The position numbers and the translations under genes were made by a program. 41,048 bases of DNA from CAZVEE01 sp964625525 (GTDB lineage Bacteria > Pseudomonadota > Alphaproteobacteria > JAJFIK01): positions 1 through 41,048 of the forward strand of contig CAZVEE010000028.1 of the NCBI GenBank assembly GCA_964625525.1. Reading direction: 5' to 3'. Below, piece after piece: positions 41,041-41,048 of the stretch. Position 1 is the first letter of the stretch. The number at the start of each line of letters is the position of its first letter. The notes under the pieces are model-generated. The model saw only the letters and a list, made by a program, of their open reading frames with translations. It was not told the origin of the DNA and made no database searches.

Positions 41041-41048
41041 CGAGGCTG

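Overview
The window looks like GC-rich chromosomal DNA of an alphaproteobacterium. The basis is the mix of gene families (PrtD/HlyD type I secretion, a fused indolepyruvate:ferredoxin oxidoreductase, a TAXI-type TRAP transporter, an FnrL-like regulator, a conserved XRE regulator, TamA/TamB), a ROSE-type RNA thermometer in front of a small heat-shock gene, and a palindromic intergenic repeat that resembles the mosaic repeats (RIME, Bru-RS) known from Hyphomicrobiales. The genus cannot be read from the sequence. No tRNA, rRNA, CRISPR array, transposase or phage gene was recognised. Gene order and composition look like core genome rather than a recent island.

Layout. 1-2.5 kb: end of a type I secretion ATPase and its membrane-fusion partner, separated by a spacer able to form two mutually exclusive hairpins. 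2.6-4.2 kb: a rhomboid protease and an isoprenylcysteine-methyltransferase-like membrane protein. 4.3-7.8 kb (minus): indolepyruvate:ferredoxin oxidoreductase. 8.2-10.3 kb: a Tat-exported PhoD-like phosphatase, convergent with a GT4 glycosyltransferase. 11.75-14.7 kb: an oxygen-sensing Fnr-type regulator, a glutathione-transferase-like protein and a low-specificity threonine aldolase. 14.7-15.2 kb: a hairpin-rich noncoding stretch leading into a host-attachment-family gene. 15.8-22.1 kb: tamA-tamB, the outer-membrane translocation and assembly module. 22.2-24.5 kb: an Hpt phosphotransfer protein, an HSL-family esterase and Hsp20. 24.6-29.4 kb: a TRAP permease and TAXI binding protein, divergent from malonyl-CoA decarboxylase. 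29.5-32 kb: a YbjN-like exported protein and an acyl-CoA carboxylase carboxyltransferase. 32.3-41 kb: an S33 lipase-like hydrolase, an XRE regulator, TypA/BipA, a Pat-like acetyltransferase, an LpxH-like phosphoesterase, a lytic transglycosylase and a candidate small RNA or leader ending in a strong terminator.

Two noncoding systems stand out. First, three copies of one modular palindromic repeat (22.7, 30.3 and 33.2 kb) each overlap the TAG stop codon of the adjacent gene. Second, hsp20 carries two layers of heat control: a sigma-32-like promoter that overlaps the end of the upstream TRAP gene, and a ROSE-like leader whose last hairpin traps the ribosome-binding site opposite a UCGCU element with a bulged G. 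Themes shared by the protein-coding genes are the cell envelope (TamAB, rhomboid, transglycosylase, LpxH-like, T1SS) and acyl-CoA metabolism (malonyl-CoA decarboxylase, carboxyltransferase, Pat-like protein). All functional assignments come from reading the translated sequences, not from database searches.
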